DNA of 64,000 nt, from assembly GCF_001279585.1 (NCBI RefSeq), contig NZ_LGEC01000002.1:75584-139583 (forward strand), read 5' to 3'. Position numbers and translations under genes: made by a program. Shown here piece after piece: positions 27,662 through 35,805 of the stretch. The stretch is from Nocardiopsis sp. NRRL B-16309 (GTDB lineage: Bacteria > Actinomycetota > Actinomycetes > Streptosporangiales > Streptosporangiaceae). The first letter of the stretch is position 1. The number at the start of each line of letters is the position of its first letter. The notes below the pieces were generated by a model. It saw nothing but the letters and a program-made list of their open reading frames with translations, had not been told where the DNA came from and did not search any database.

Positions 27662-28230
27662 GGGCGCGTCTCCTGCGCGCAGTCGCACCGCATCTCGTCC
27701 CTTTCCCTCTCGTTCGGGCGCGCGTGCACGTACATGGCCACGACCATCGGTACGAACACGACCGTGTTGTAGAGCAGGTGCAGCTCCACCCGGGGGATCA
27801 GCAGCTGGATCAGGCTCGTCGGCGCGTCCATGCCGGCGATGTTGACACCGCTGAGCGCCTGGGTGAGCAGGAGCAGGTGCTCGAAGTGGTGCCAGACCTG
27901 GACGAGCAGAGCCGCGATCCACCAGCCCTTCGACCTGCCGGTGAAGCCGGGCAGCAGCAGGAGCAGTCCGACCAGCATGATGAACGCGTAGCCGTAGTGC
28001 AGCCACTCGGAGGTGACCAGCCAGGGGAAGGGCATCCCGAGGAGGCCGCGCGCCTGCGGCACCGGCCAGTCCATCACGTAGATCTGGACGGCCTGGACGA
28101 TGTGCTCGGCCCAGTGGGCCAGGACGATCACCAGGAACAGGCGCAGGCACAGTTGGTGCCGCCCGGTGTTCAGCACGTCCATCGTCCGCCGGTAGCGGCC
28201 CACGGGGTGTTGCGGCGCGGTGGACGTCAC
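27658..28230 (-). CDS. Histidine-rich four-helix membrane protein coupled to unbU
   Basis: 190 residues, GTG start at 28230 overlapping the unbU stop (GTGA). Four hydrophobic helices (about 28-50, 70-95, 102-125, 148-168) carry histidine and acid clusters at their ends: H39, E42 and H43 (HWAEH), H78, H114, H115, E117 and H118 (HHFEH), E149 and H151, and H169. This pattern resembles histidine-box membrane metalloenzymes or haem proteins, but no known family is recognised. Being locked into the unbV-unbU operon it probably works with those membrane proteins. The oxidative-enzyme idea is inference only. Confidence 0.8.
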   Translation of the reverse strand: MTSTAPQHPVGRYRRTMDVLNTGRHQLCLRLFLVIVLAHWAEHIVQAVQIYVMDWPVPQARGLLGMPFPWLVTSEWLHYGYAFIMLVGLLLLLPGFTGRSKGWWIAALLVQVWHHFEHLLLLTQALSGVNIAGMDAPTSLIQLLIPRVELHLLYNTVVFVPMVVAMYVHARPNERERDEMRCDCAQETRP

Positions 28231-29243
28231 GGGGCCACCTCACCGTTCTCGGCACGGGAGGGGGCGGCCGGAGCGGCGGGTGCGGGCTTGGCGGTCCACC
28301 GGGCGAACCAGGGCGAGGCCGCCAGGACCGCTCCCCTCAGCAGGCAGGTCAGGACGAGCGCGAAGAAGAGCCCGAAGACCACGTGCAGGCTCACCAGGAT
28401 TCCGTAGACCAGCGCGGTGGTCAGCCCGAAGACGACCTGGTTGCGCCGCCGGGAGGGCGTCGTGCCCGGGTCCGTGATCATGTAGTTGGTGAAGAGGATG
28501 AAGGCCACGCCGGTCAGGGGGGCCAGGGCGGCGACGAGCATGTGGTCCAGCAGCAGCCAGCGCAGGACGGCCTGCAGGACGAACCCGCCGACCCATCCCA
28601 GGATCAGCGGCCACCGCTGCGTCAGGTTGACGTTGAGCATGGTGCCGGCCATGAGGATCCCCAGCGGGATCAGCCAGTCCACGGTGCCGAAGGTGTCGTT
28701 GGTGAAGTGGTAGGGCGGGGCGATGCCCACCCACGGGAACAGCAGCAGCGTCACCGCGATACCGAGGTTGGACGGGTTGAGGAAGTGCCGCTTGCGGCCG
28801 GCGACCGGGATCCGGAACAGGTACTTGCTGCTCACCGCGATGGACACCGCGAACAGGTACGGCCAGAGCGAGGTGTTGCCCCACAGCAGCATCGCGCACG
28901 CCAGGCCCGCGATGTGTGTGGGCAGCAGGTAGTCGACCAGCGCTCCGGGCCCGCCCGCGTACCCGGGCCTGCGGCCCTGAGCGCGGGCGTCCATGGTCTC
29001 CAGGGCCATGTCCAGGACGTAGCCGAACAGGACCGCGGCGATGGGCGTGATCGGCGACTGCTCGAAGCCCAGGAGCAGGTGCCCCACGATGGTGAACACG
29101 GTGATGGACGTGGCGAACATGCGCAGGGCCTTCAGGCGCCTGTCGACAGGGGGTTTGGCGACCGGTACGGGCGCCTCGGGCGCCTGGGGGGCTCCGGTCT
29201 CGGTGTCGGCGGTTCTCTCGCCGCCAGGTCTGGTCACAGTCAT
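28227..29243 (-). CDS. unbU: Enediyne-associated membrane protein UnbU (RnfD/NqrB-like)
   Basis: 338 residues, matching UnbU length. The ATG at 29243 overlaps the unbV stop (ATGA). After a polar N-terminus there are about eight to ten TM helices with RnfD/NqrB-type motifs: KRHFLNPSNLGIAVTLLLFP and NYMITDPGTTPSRRRNQVVF, where TDPGTTP is the family's flavin-site region. UnbU is one of the five families in the minimal enediyne cassette; its exact reaction has not been settled to my knowledge. An electron-transfer role is suggested by the fold. Similar NqrB-like genes with other jobs exist, but pairing with unbV in a PKSE cluster fixes the call. Confidence 0.92.
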   Translation of the reverse strand: MTVTRPGGERTADTETGAPQAPEAPVPVAKPPVDRRLKALRMFATSITVFTIVGHLLLGFEQSPITPIAAVLFGYVLDMALETMDARAQGRRPGYAGGPGALVDYLLPTHIAGLACAMLLWGNTSLWPYLFAVSIAVSSKYLFRIPVAGRKRHFLNPSNLGIAVTLLLFPWVGIAPPYHFTNDTFGTVDWLIPLGILMAGTMLNVNLTQRWPLILGWVGGFVLQAVLRWLLLDHMLVAALAPLTGVAFILFTNYMITDPGTTPSRRRNQVVFGLTTALVYGILVSLHVVFGLFFALVLTCLLRGAVLAASPWFARWTAKPAPAAPAAPSRAENGEVAP

Positions 29244-31141
29244 CGGACAACCGCCGTTCCGTCGTCGTCGAGGAGGATCGTGTGGGTCCCCGGTTCCACC
29301 ACCAGGTCCGCGCTGTGGGTACGGCCGCGGCCGTCCCTCCAGGTGAAGGTGAGGGGCAGGTCTCCCTCGGGAGCCGCCAGGTGGACGATGGAGTCCGAGC
29401 TCCCCACGTGCCCGTTGGCCGGGAAGAGCTGGCGGACCTGCGGGGGGTGGGCCGGGTCGTCGACCACCGCGGTGGCGCCGATGGCGGGTGTGGTGGCGTC
29501 CCCGACCGCGCCCGGGCGCACCAGGCGCAGGACGACGCCGGGGGCGGCGTCCGGAGCCGCGTTGAGCAGCAGGCGGGAGTCCTCCCACTGGTTGGCGACC
29601 ACCGCGTCCAGGAGGCCGTCACCGTTGACGTCACCGAAGGAGTAGGCCCGCGTGACGTCCTCCTCGGCGATGCCGACCGCCTCGGCGAGATCGGTGTAGC
29701 GTCCGTCCTCGCCCCGGACCCAGAACGGGTTGGTCTCGTGGCCCGACAGGTCGTCGCCCTCGGCGAAGGTGGGCCACACCCACGGGTACTTGAGCAGCTG
29801 GTCGTTGCCCATGGCGATCTCCTGCAGCTCCGGCCAGCGGGTGTGCTCCCCCTTGAGGAAGCCCGTCGCCTGGAACAGCTCCTCGGTGCCGTCGTTGTCG
29901 AAGTCGCCGGCCTTGACGTCCCACGACCATCCGCTGCGGGCCAGCCCCAGGCCCTCGCTGTCCTCGTCGAAGGGCACCCGGCCCTCCAGCAGGTCGGAGC
30001 CCTCGCCGTCGGGCACGAAGGCGAAGTTGCTCTCGTGCAGCGCGTGCGGGCTGGTGATGTTGCTGACCACCATCAGCGGCAGGTCGGAGCCGTCGACGTA
30101 GGTGAAGGCGACGCCCATTCCCTTGAACGAGCCGTTGCCCATGACCTGTGACTTGGGCGTGGTCATGTCCCGCTCCCCGTCCACGATCTCCAGTTCGACC
30201 TCACCCGGGGTCGAGGTGTTGACGAGGAGGTTGTCGTTGCCGAAGTCGTTGCCCAGGTAGATGTCGGGGACGCCGTTGCCCGTCAGGTCCTGGAACCCGA
30301 TCGCCAGGGTCCAGGCGTTCATGGCCCGTTCGGGGAGCGCGGTGCTCGCGTCGCTGATCCGCGGCGGGGTGTCGGCCTCGCCCGTGGGCTCCGTGAGCAG
30401 GATCCGGTTGCGGCCCGCGTTGGTGGCCAGGCCCATGCTCTGCTGCATCTCCATGCGGGTCTCGTCGTCGGCCTCGGGGTCCAGGACGCGGGCTCCGTCG
30501 GGGAAGTAGTTGCCGACGAGGATGTCGAGGCCGCCGGAGCCGTCGATGTCGGCGACGTTGAGCGCCGTGGTGTTCCAGACCTGCATCGGTTCCACGAGTT
30601 CGTGGGCGGTGAAGTCCTCGGGAGCCGGAGCGGTGCCCGGCTCGCCGGAGTTCAGGAACATCACCGGTGAGCGGCCCCAGTAGTAGACGAGGACGTCGAG
30701 GTCGCCGTCCTCGTCCAGGTCGGCCGGGACGCAGCCCATGGGGGCCATCGTGTGGTCGTACGGCAGGCCCTCCGGTCGCAGGTGCGCCACCGGGTAGTCG
30801 GCCTCACCGCTGCCGGGCGCGTTGCGCAGGGTGACGCTGTCGTCGCGGGGGTCGACCAGGCACGCGTCCGCGGACTTGCCGGTCCCGCGCATGTCGGCCA
30901 GGGCCCCGCCGGCTCCGACCGAGGAGATCCAGCCGCGGAAGTGCTCGAGGGCGGGTGCCACGTCGCGTCCGTGGCGGGCGCCGTCGGGCTCGGAGTTGAG
31001 GGCGAGTGTCTCGAAGGCGAAGGGGGCGGCCCCTTCGGCCTGTTCCCGTTCACTAGCGGCGGGGCGGACGGTGAGGACGCCGAGTGCGCCCATGAGCGCC
31101 AGGGCCAGCGCTAGCGTCGCCACGCGGTACATCTGCCGCAT
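29240..31141 (-). CDS. unbV: Enediyne-associated secreted FG-GAP/ASPIC protein UnbV
   Basis: 633 residues with an N-terminal signal sequence (RVATLALALALMGALGVLTV, residues ~5-25), so probably outside the membrane. Repeated Ca-binding FG-GAP units follow: DLDEDGDLDVLVYY, DIDGSGGLDILVGNY, DLTGNGVPDIYLGND and DVNGDGLLDAVVANQ, giving a beta-propeller. The C-terminus is the ASPIC/UnbV domain (SSDSIVHLAAPEG region). AAGGAG lies 7 bp before the ATG. Its role in enediyne core formation is not established. It heads the coupled operon unbV-unbU-27658-27221, divergent from an SgcJ-like gene. Confidence 0.93.
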   Translation of the reverse strand: MRQMYRVATLALALALMGALGVLTVRPAASEREQAEGAAPFAFETLALNSEPDGARHGRDVAPALEHFRGWISSVGAGGALADMRGTGKSADACLVDPRDDSVTLRNAPGSGEADYPVAHLRPEGLPYDHTMAPMGCVPADLDEDGDLDVLVYYWGRSPVMFLNSGEPGTAPAPEDFTAHELVEPMQVWNTTALNVADIDGSGGLDILVGNYFPDGARVLDPEADDETRMEMQQSMGLATNAGRNRILLTEPTGEADTPPRISDASTALPERAMNAWTLAIGFQDLTGNGVPDIYLGNDFGNDNLLVNTSTPGEVELEIVDGERDMTTPKSQVMGNGSFKGMGVAFTYVDGSDLPLMVVSNITSPHALHESNFAFVPDGEGSDLLEGRVPFDEDSEGLGLARSGWSWDVKAGDFDNDGTEELFQATGFLKGEHTRWPELQEIAMGNDQLLKYPWVWPTFAEGDDLSGHETNPFWVRGEDGRYTDLAEAVGIAEEDVTRAYSFGDVNGDGLLDAVVANQWEDSRLLLNAAPDAAPGVVLRLVRPGAVGDATTPAIGATAVVDDPAHPPQVRQLFPANGHVGSSDSIVHLAAPEGDLPLTFTWRDGRGRTHSADLVVEPGTHTILLDDDGTAVVR

Positions 31142-31339
31142 TGGGACTCCTTGGAGGTCGGATCACCCATCGGGTTCGGAACGCTTTTCAGGCTCTCCGA
31201 CCCGGTACGGCACCTCAATATCCATTCTTGCGGCACCTGGAAAGGCCGCGAAATAACACGCAATCGAGAGGATGTCCTCGGACCGGCGGACCGTTCACGA
31301 TCAGTGGGAAACGCCCGTCGAAATCTCATGGGAGAACAC
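31142..31339. promoter_or_regulatory. Divergent promoter region unbV / SgcJ-like gene
   Basis: A 198-bp, less GC-rich gap (for example cctcaatatccattcttg near 31213 and gaaataacacgcaatc near 31249) between divergent cluster genes. It must hold the promoters of both transcripts, but no certain -35/-10 pair or operator is seen. Confidence 0.5.
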
Positions 31340-31768
31340 ATGACCACCGTGAACGGCACCACCATCCCGGGCCTGTCCGCAGAGGACTCGGCCCACGTGA
31401 CCGCGCTCCCGGGCCGCATCGTCTCCGCGTGGGCCGGCCACGATCCCGAGGCGTTCTCCCGGGTGTTCACCGAGGACGGCACCATGGTCCTGCCCGGCGT
31501 GATGTGCCGCGGCCGAGAAGAGGTCCGGGCGTTCATGGCCCAGGCCTTCGCCGGTCCCTTCAAGGGCACCCGGGTCACCGGAACGCCCGTCAGCGCGCGG
31601 GCTCTGGGAGGGGACGCCGCGGTTCTGGTGACCCAGGGCGGCGTCCTGGCACCCGGTGAGGAGAAGGTCTCGGACGCGCGTGCGATCCGGGCCTCGTGGG
31701 TGGCCGTGCGGACCGACGAGGGCTGGCAGCTCGCCGCCTACCAGAACAGCCCCCGCGACGCCGCCTGA
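31340..31768 (+). CDS. SgcJ/EcaC-like NTF2-fold protein
   Basis: 142 residues. ATG at 31340 preceded by GGGAG. SnoaL/NTF2-like alpha+beta cone: SAWAGHDPEAFSRVFTEDGT, CRGREEVRAFMAQAF, then a beta-rich C-terminus ending ASWVAVRTDEGWQLAAYQNS. The same family includes SgcJ of the C-1027 enediyne cluster and its neocarzinostatin counterpart, thought to act on early enediyne intermediates. In this setting an enediyne role is likely. The family is large and versatile, so sequence alone would not prove it. Confidence 0.82.
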   Translation: MTTVNGTTIPGLSAEDSAHVTALPGRIVSAWAGHDPEAFSRVFTEDGTMVLPGVMCRGREEVRAFMAQAFAGPFKGTRVTGTPVSARALGGDAAVLVTQGGVLAPGEEKVSDARAIRASWVAVRTDEGWQLAAYQNSPRDAA

Positions 31769-32229
31769 GCGCAGAGCTCGTCCAGGATCCGCGAGTACAC
31801 GATCAGGAGGGTCCGACCAGGAACGCGAGCAGGGACAGGCTTCGTGACCGCTGTGGCGGCTGGCCGCGCGAGCCCGAAGGTCCTTCGTGCCTGCTCCCTC
31901 GCGATCCCCGCCGCCGCCGCGAAACGCGGCCCACTCGGCGCCGGCGCCGTCACCGGCCCGCGCCCCTACCTGGAATCCGCGCGCCGAAGACGCCGATACC
32001 GTCCGCCGCCGGGTCTGCTCCTCCCCTCGGTCAGGACCGCCAAGGCGGTCCGGGCTGAGGAGAGGAGCGGACCGGCCAGCGGCCGTGGGACACGGCCCCC
32101 GGGCGGATACCGGTCCAGGCGCGCGTGGCACACCGAGTCCCGCGGCCCGCTCCCGCTCCAGGACCGGTTGGAGGCGGTACGGGTCGGCCGCGACGCCGGG
32201 AGGAGTGGTGCCGGGAGGCAGACGCCCGC
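31769..32229. other. Gene-poor stretch left of a decayed transposase
   Basis: No credible gene. Open frames here have Arg/Pro-rich nonsense composition. Together with the remnant at 32230-32670 it makes a ~920-bp scar between the SgcJ-like gene and the epoxide hydrolase. Confidence 0.5.
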
Positions 32230-32670
32230 TCGTCACGCGCCGCCACCCGAACGAAGCCCAGACCGCCGGAACCGCGTGGCGGCGGCACTGGGAGGCCGAG
32301 CACCGGTTCCGCCGAACCGACGGAGAGTCCGGGAAGCGGTTCGGCGACGAGACCATCCGCGTGGCCCCCAGGGGAGGTCCCGATCGGACTGCCCGCTCCG
32401 CTTGCCGGGTAGGCCAACGCTCCGCACGGCCGGTACGTCCTGGCCGGCGCGGCCGCCTTCGGGCACCGGCGCACCGCGCGGGACGACCGGGTGCGGGCCG
32501 GCCGCGTCCACTACGGCGAGGGCCGTTGGTACCTGACCGCGTCCTGGCGGATCCCGCCCGCCACCGCGGTCCCCTTCCAGGCCGCGCTCGCCCAGGGGGC
32601 GGCCGGTGTGGCCACCGACGCCGGCCGACTCACCGCCTGGCGCCTGGGGGGCACGACGGAATCTCCGTAT
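32230..32670 (+). pseudogene. Decayed TnpB-like (IS605/IS607 OrfB) transposase remnant
   Basis: Frame 1 reads GLPAPLAG-stop-ANAPHGRYVLAGAAAFGHRR, then VHYGEGRWYLTASWRIPP and a degenerate GVATDAGRLTAW. This recalls the actinobacterial TnpB-like pattern L-LPAPLA-LAN, then GRWYLDASW, then VDLNADHLA. An in-frame TAG is at 32410, upstream homology appears to shift into another frame (WEAEHRFRRTDGES), and the catalytic Asp of the VDLNADH motif is replaced. No ends of an insertion sequence were found. Boundaries are approximate. Confidence 0.5.
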
Positions 32671-32692
32671 CTCCGTCATCCGCAGGCCGGTC

Positions 32693-33850
32693 TCAGCGAA
32701 GCGGACGCACGAAAGCCCGCACGTCCGACACCAGCGCCTCGGGCCGCTCCATGGCCGCGAAGTGGCCGCCACGGTCGAACTCCGTCCACCGTGTGACCGT
32801 GGACAGGGTGCGCTCCGCGAAACGGCGGACCGGCCGCGCGGCGTCAGCGGGAAAGACCGCGACCCCCACGGGGGAGGAGAGTTTCCAGGGACCGCCCCAG
32901 GTCCGTACGAATTCGGCGCTGCCGTGGGTGGACTCGTAGTAGAACTGGGCGCTGGAGCCCGCCGTGGCGGTCAGCCAGTAGATCGTGACGTTGGTCAGCA
33001 TGTGGTCCCGGTCCACGGCGTCTTCGGGCGCGGTGTCCGAGTCCGTCCACTCCTTGAACTTCTCCACGATCCAGGCGAGCTGCCCGACCGGGGAGTCGGT
33101 GAGGGCGTAGGACAGGGTCTGCGGACGAGTGGACTGGATCCGCTGCCACCCCATCCCGTCCTGCTCGAACCTCTCCGCGAAGTCCAGCCGGGCCAGGTCG
33201 GCCGTGTCCAGTCCGGTCAGTGCCCCGGTGTCCGGAGGTGGGAAGGTGACGAGCATGTTGACATGCACACCGACCGTGTGCTCGGGGTCCGCCTCTCCGA
33301 CACAGAGAGAGATCACCGAGCCCCAGTCCCCGCCCTGGGCCACATAGCGGTCGTAGCCCAAGCGTCGCATCAACTCCGCCCAGGCACGGGCGACGCGCGG
33401 CACGTCCCAGCCGGCTTCCCGGAGGGGCCCGGAGAAGCCGTATCCAGGAATGGACGGAACGACCACGTGGAAGGCGTCGGCGGCATCCCCGCCATGGGCG
33501 ACCGGGTCGCTCAATGGACCGATCACCTCCAGGAACTCTGCCACGGACCCGGGCCAGCCATGGGTCAACACCAGCGGCATCGCCGACTCGACGGGGGAAC
33601 GAACGTGCAGGAAGTGCACGTTCGCCCCGTCGATCTCGGTCATGAACTGCGGGAAGCCGTTGAGTCTCCGCTCAACCGCGCGCCAGTCGTAGTCACGGTG
33701 CCAGTAGTCGGCCAATTCCCTCAGGTAGCCCTGGGGTACACCGCGTGCCCAGCCCGTCTCGGGCGACTCCCGCGGCCAACGGGTCGCGGAGATCCTGGCA
33801 CGCAGGTCATCGAGATCGGACTGCGGGATGTCTATACGGAAAGGGCGCAT
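32693..33850 (-). CDS. Epoxide hydrolase (EHN-type alpha/beta hydrolase)
   Basis: 385 residues: N-terminal EHN domain (RIDIPQSDLDDLRARISATRW) and an alpha/beta-hydrolase core with oxyanion motif LTHGWPGS, nucleophile Asp in AQGGDWGS, and C-terminal catalytic His in GGHFAAMERPE. It adds water to an epoxide. Homologues (SgcF, NcsF2, KedF type) open the core epoxide in nine-membered enediynes, so this gene is a clue to core class. Start at 33850 is supported by a GAGG element. It follows the FAD monooxygenase gene on the same strand with a 211-bp gap. Confidence 0.93.
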   Translation of the reverse strand: MRPFRIDIPQSDLDDLRARISATRWPRESPETGWARGVPQGYLRELADYWHRDYDWRAVERRLNGFPQFMTEIDGANVHFLHVRSPVESAMPLVLTHGWPGSVAEFLEVIGPLSDPVAHGGDAADAFHVVVPSIPGYGFSGPLREAGWDVPRVARAWAELMRRLGYDRYVAQGGDWGSVISLCVGEADPEHTVGVHVNMLVTFPPPDTGALTGLDTADLARLDFAERFEQDGMGWQRIQSTRPQTLSYALTDSPVGQLAWIVEKFKEWTDSDTAPEDAVDRDHMLTNVTIYWLTATAGSSAQFYYESTHGSAEFVRTWGGPWKLSSPVGVAVFPADAARPVRRFAERTLSTVTRWTEFDRGGHFAAMERPEALVSDVRAFVRPLR

Positions 33851-34061
33851 GCGGATATACCTCGTACTCCTCGTACGCCGTGCGCCCCGGCGCACGGATG
33901 GTTCCTCTCGAATCGTCCCGTACCCGTGCCGTGCCGGGACGGGCGTAGGGGCCAGGGTCGTGGACGGGAGTGTCCCGCAGGCGGTGCCGCCCCCGCGGAA
34001 CCGACCCTCGCCGACGGCGCGCTCGCTGAGGGCCTCCGTGAGAGGTCGGTGCGGAGTGTGC

Positions 34062-35453
34062 TCACCGCGACCCGGCCACCTGGCGTGTGTTCCGCCCGGG
34101 TACGGCACCCCTGTCGGCGAGGCCGCGCAGGGCCCCGCGCAGCACCCGGAGGACCATCGCCGGGCGCATGAGCGCTTCGGGGCGGTCCACCATCCCCGCC
34201 GCCCTCATGTAGGCGGTGGTGACCTTCTCGTCACGGGTGGCGGCGATCTGGACCAGGGTGAGGTAGGTCTGTGCCATACGGACCTGGAGGGTCCGCCGCC
34301 CGGAAACTCCCGGAAAGCTCAGGTCCACCGTGTTGGTCATGTCCCACGGCGGGTCGATGACGTCGTGGGCGAGGTCGCGGAAGTACTGCTGAGGTTGGGG
34401 TGCCGCCCCGGTGTGCAGGTGTTCGCGCAGGGTCAGGGCCGAGAGCGCCGCGACCGTCATCCCTTGCGCGTAGACCGGGTTGAAGCAGGTGATGGCGTCA
34501 CCGGTCACCAGGAGCCCGTCAGGAAAGCGCGACATCCGCTCGTAGCGGCGCCGCAGTGTGGTGGGGAAGCGGAACGCCACCGGTTCGTCCAACGGTTCGG
34601 CCTGGATGATGGCCTCGTGGATGTCGGGGACCGGCAGTGTCCGGACGAACTCGAAGAAGCCCTCCTGGTCGGTGGGCGGATGGTCGCCCAGGAGACCGTA
34701 GGCGGTCAGCTCCGTGCGTCCGTTGTCGGTCTTGGTGAAGATCGCGCCGCGCGGCAGGTCGGGTGAGGCCACCGGGATGATGGCCAGGTCGTCACCGTAG
34801 GGGTCGGAGTTGAGCCGGTAGTGCTGGGTCACGTATCCCAGCCCGATCTTCTTGCGCTCCTCGGTGACGCGCGGGTAGCCCATCCGCTCCAACCACACCG
34901 GTGTCCGTGATCCGCGGCCGGTCGCGTCCACCACCAGGTCCGCGTCGATCTCCTCGACAGGGCCCTTCCCCCCGGTCCGCTGTACGCGCACCCCGGTGAC
35001 CCGGCTGTGGTCGGCGGTGGAGCACAGGTCGATGATCTCGTGCTCTTCCAAGGAGGAGACGTTGGGCAGCGCCAGGGTCCGGTTGCGGATGTGGCGTTCC
35101 ATCAGCGGCGCGGTCGCCGGAATGGCCGCATAGCCGATGTTCTCACGCTTGAGCGGCTTGCCTCGGAAGTACCAGCGGCAGTCGCCCGCGTAGTCCCCGC
35201 GGGGGCAGCCGTCGCGGATCAGCTCCTCGGTGATACCGGGGAAGAGCTGTTCCATCACGACCCGCCCCTGCACGTGCATCGCGTTGATGTGGCGCCCCTG
35301 CGGTCTGCTGCGCCGGGGCCCCTCGACCCCGGTCAGTGTGTCGCGGTCCACGATCAGTACCGTGTCGTAGGCCTCCGAGAGCGCCCGTGCCGCGAACAGT
35401 CCGGCGACGCTTCCCCCGAGCACGACCGCACGGGTCCCGGCGTTCTCGCCCAT
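34062..35453 (-). CDS. Class A FAD-dependent monooxygenase/oxidoreductase
   Basis: 463 residues. N-terminal dinucleotide motif VVLGGSVAGLFAARAL, a mid-protein segment ADLVVDATGRGSRTP (the DG-like region), and the second FAD motif GLLVTGDAITCFNPVYAQGM. This is the layout of aromatic and polyketide hydroxylases and epoxidases. Substrate is unknown; in this cluster it could oxidise the core or a peripheral group. It is divergent from the DUF2306-P450 pair. The ATG at 35453 is preceded by AGGGAGGG. Confidence 0.92.
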   Translation of the reverse strand: MGENAGTRAVVLGGSVAGLFAARALSEAYDTVLIVDRDTLTGVEGPRRSRPQGRHINAMHVQGRVVMEQLFPGITEELIRDGCPRGDYAGDCRWYFRGKPLKRENIGYAAIPATAPLMERHIRNRTLALPNVSSLEEHEIIDLCSTADHSRVTGVRVQRTGGKGPVEEIDADLVVDATGRGSRTPVWLERMGYPRVTEERKKIGLGYVTQHYRLNSDPYGDDLAIIPVASPDLPRGAIFTKTDNGRTELTAYGLLGDHPPTDQEGFFEFVRTLPVPDIHEAIIQAEPLDEPVAFRFPTTLRRRYERMSRFPDGLLVTGDAITCFNPVYAQGMTVAALSALTLREHLHTGAAPQPQQYFRDLAHDVIDPPWDMTNTVDLSFPGVSGRRTLQVRMAQTYLTLVQIAATRDEKVTTAYMRAAGMVDRPEALMRPAMVLRVLRGALRGLADRGAVPGRNTRQVAGSR

Positions 35454-35805
35454 CGTGTTCCCCTCCCTAGGTTCATGGGACCAGGCGCGGCCCGTGGCTC
35501 CGTCGAGCGGCGGGAGGCCCCGGGCCCCGAGGGTTCGCCGGGGTCCTCCACCGCCGCCACCGAGCTCCGGTCCGGCCGGTCTTCACTACCGCATTCTCAG
35601 GAGCGGATCCCGGGTACAGCGTCTCGTGGATTGCGGAGGCTCCGGCCGGCGGCAGCTCCCCTCCACAGCGCAATCCAGGAGACGTTCGGTACGAAAAGGC
35701 CGGGGATGCTGGGTTCCGTGTCCGGTCAGGATCCGGCCCGCCAGGCCGGGTGCGCGCCCGGGCCGTGCCCTACCCGTTCAGCGCACCGGACAGAAGGGGC
35801 CGATA
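35454..35805. other. 352-bp divergent intergenic region
   Basis: Between the FAD monooxygenase (minus) and the DUF2306 gene (plus). No gene is recognised. It must carry both promoters; the region near 35680 (gttcggtacgaaaa) is slightly less GC-rich. Confidence 0.4.

Noticed and set aside
27221..28255. Single 344-aa reading of the small membrane-protein region from 28255
   Set aside because: Its first ~200 codons are the wrong frame of the histidine-rich protein; the real gene in this frame starts at the GTG at 27661, overlapping the previous stop.
28227..29588. Longer UnbU (453 aa) starting at 29588
   Set aside because: The extra N-terminus is Arg/Pro/Gly nonsense overlapping unbV; the ATG at 29243 in the ATGA junction gives the normal 338-residue UnbU.
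31887..32939. 350-codon plus-strand frame between the SgcJ-like gene and the epoxide hydrolase
   Set aside because: Part of it overlaps the decayed TnpB-like segment and part is antisense to the epoxide hydrolase; it does not give a coherent protein.
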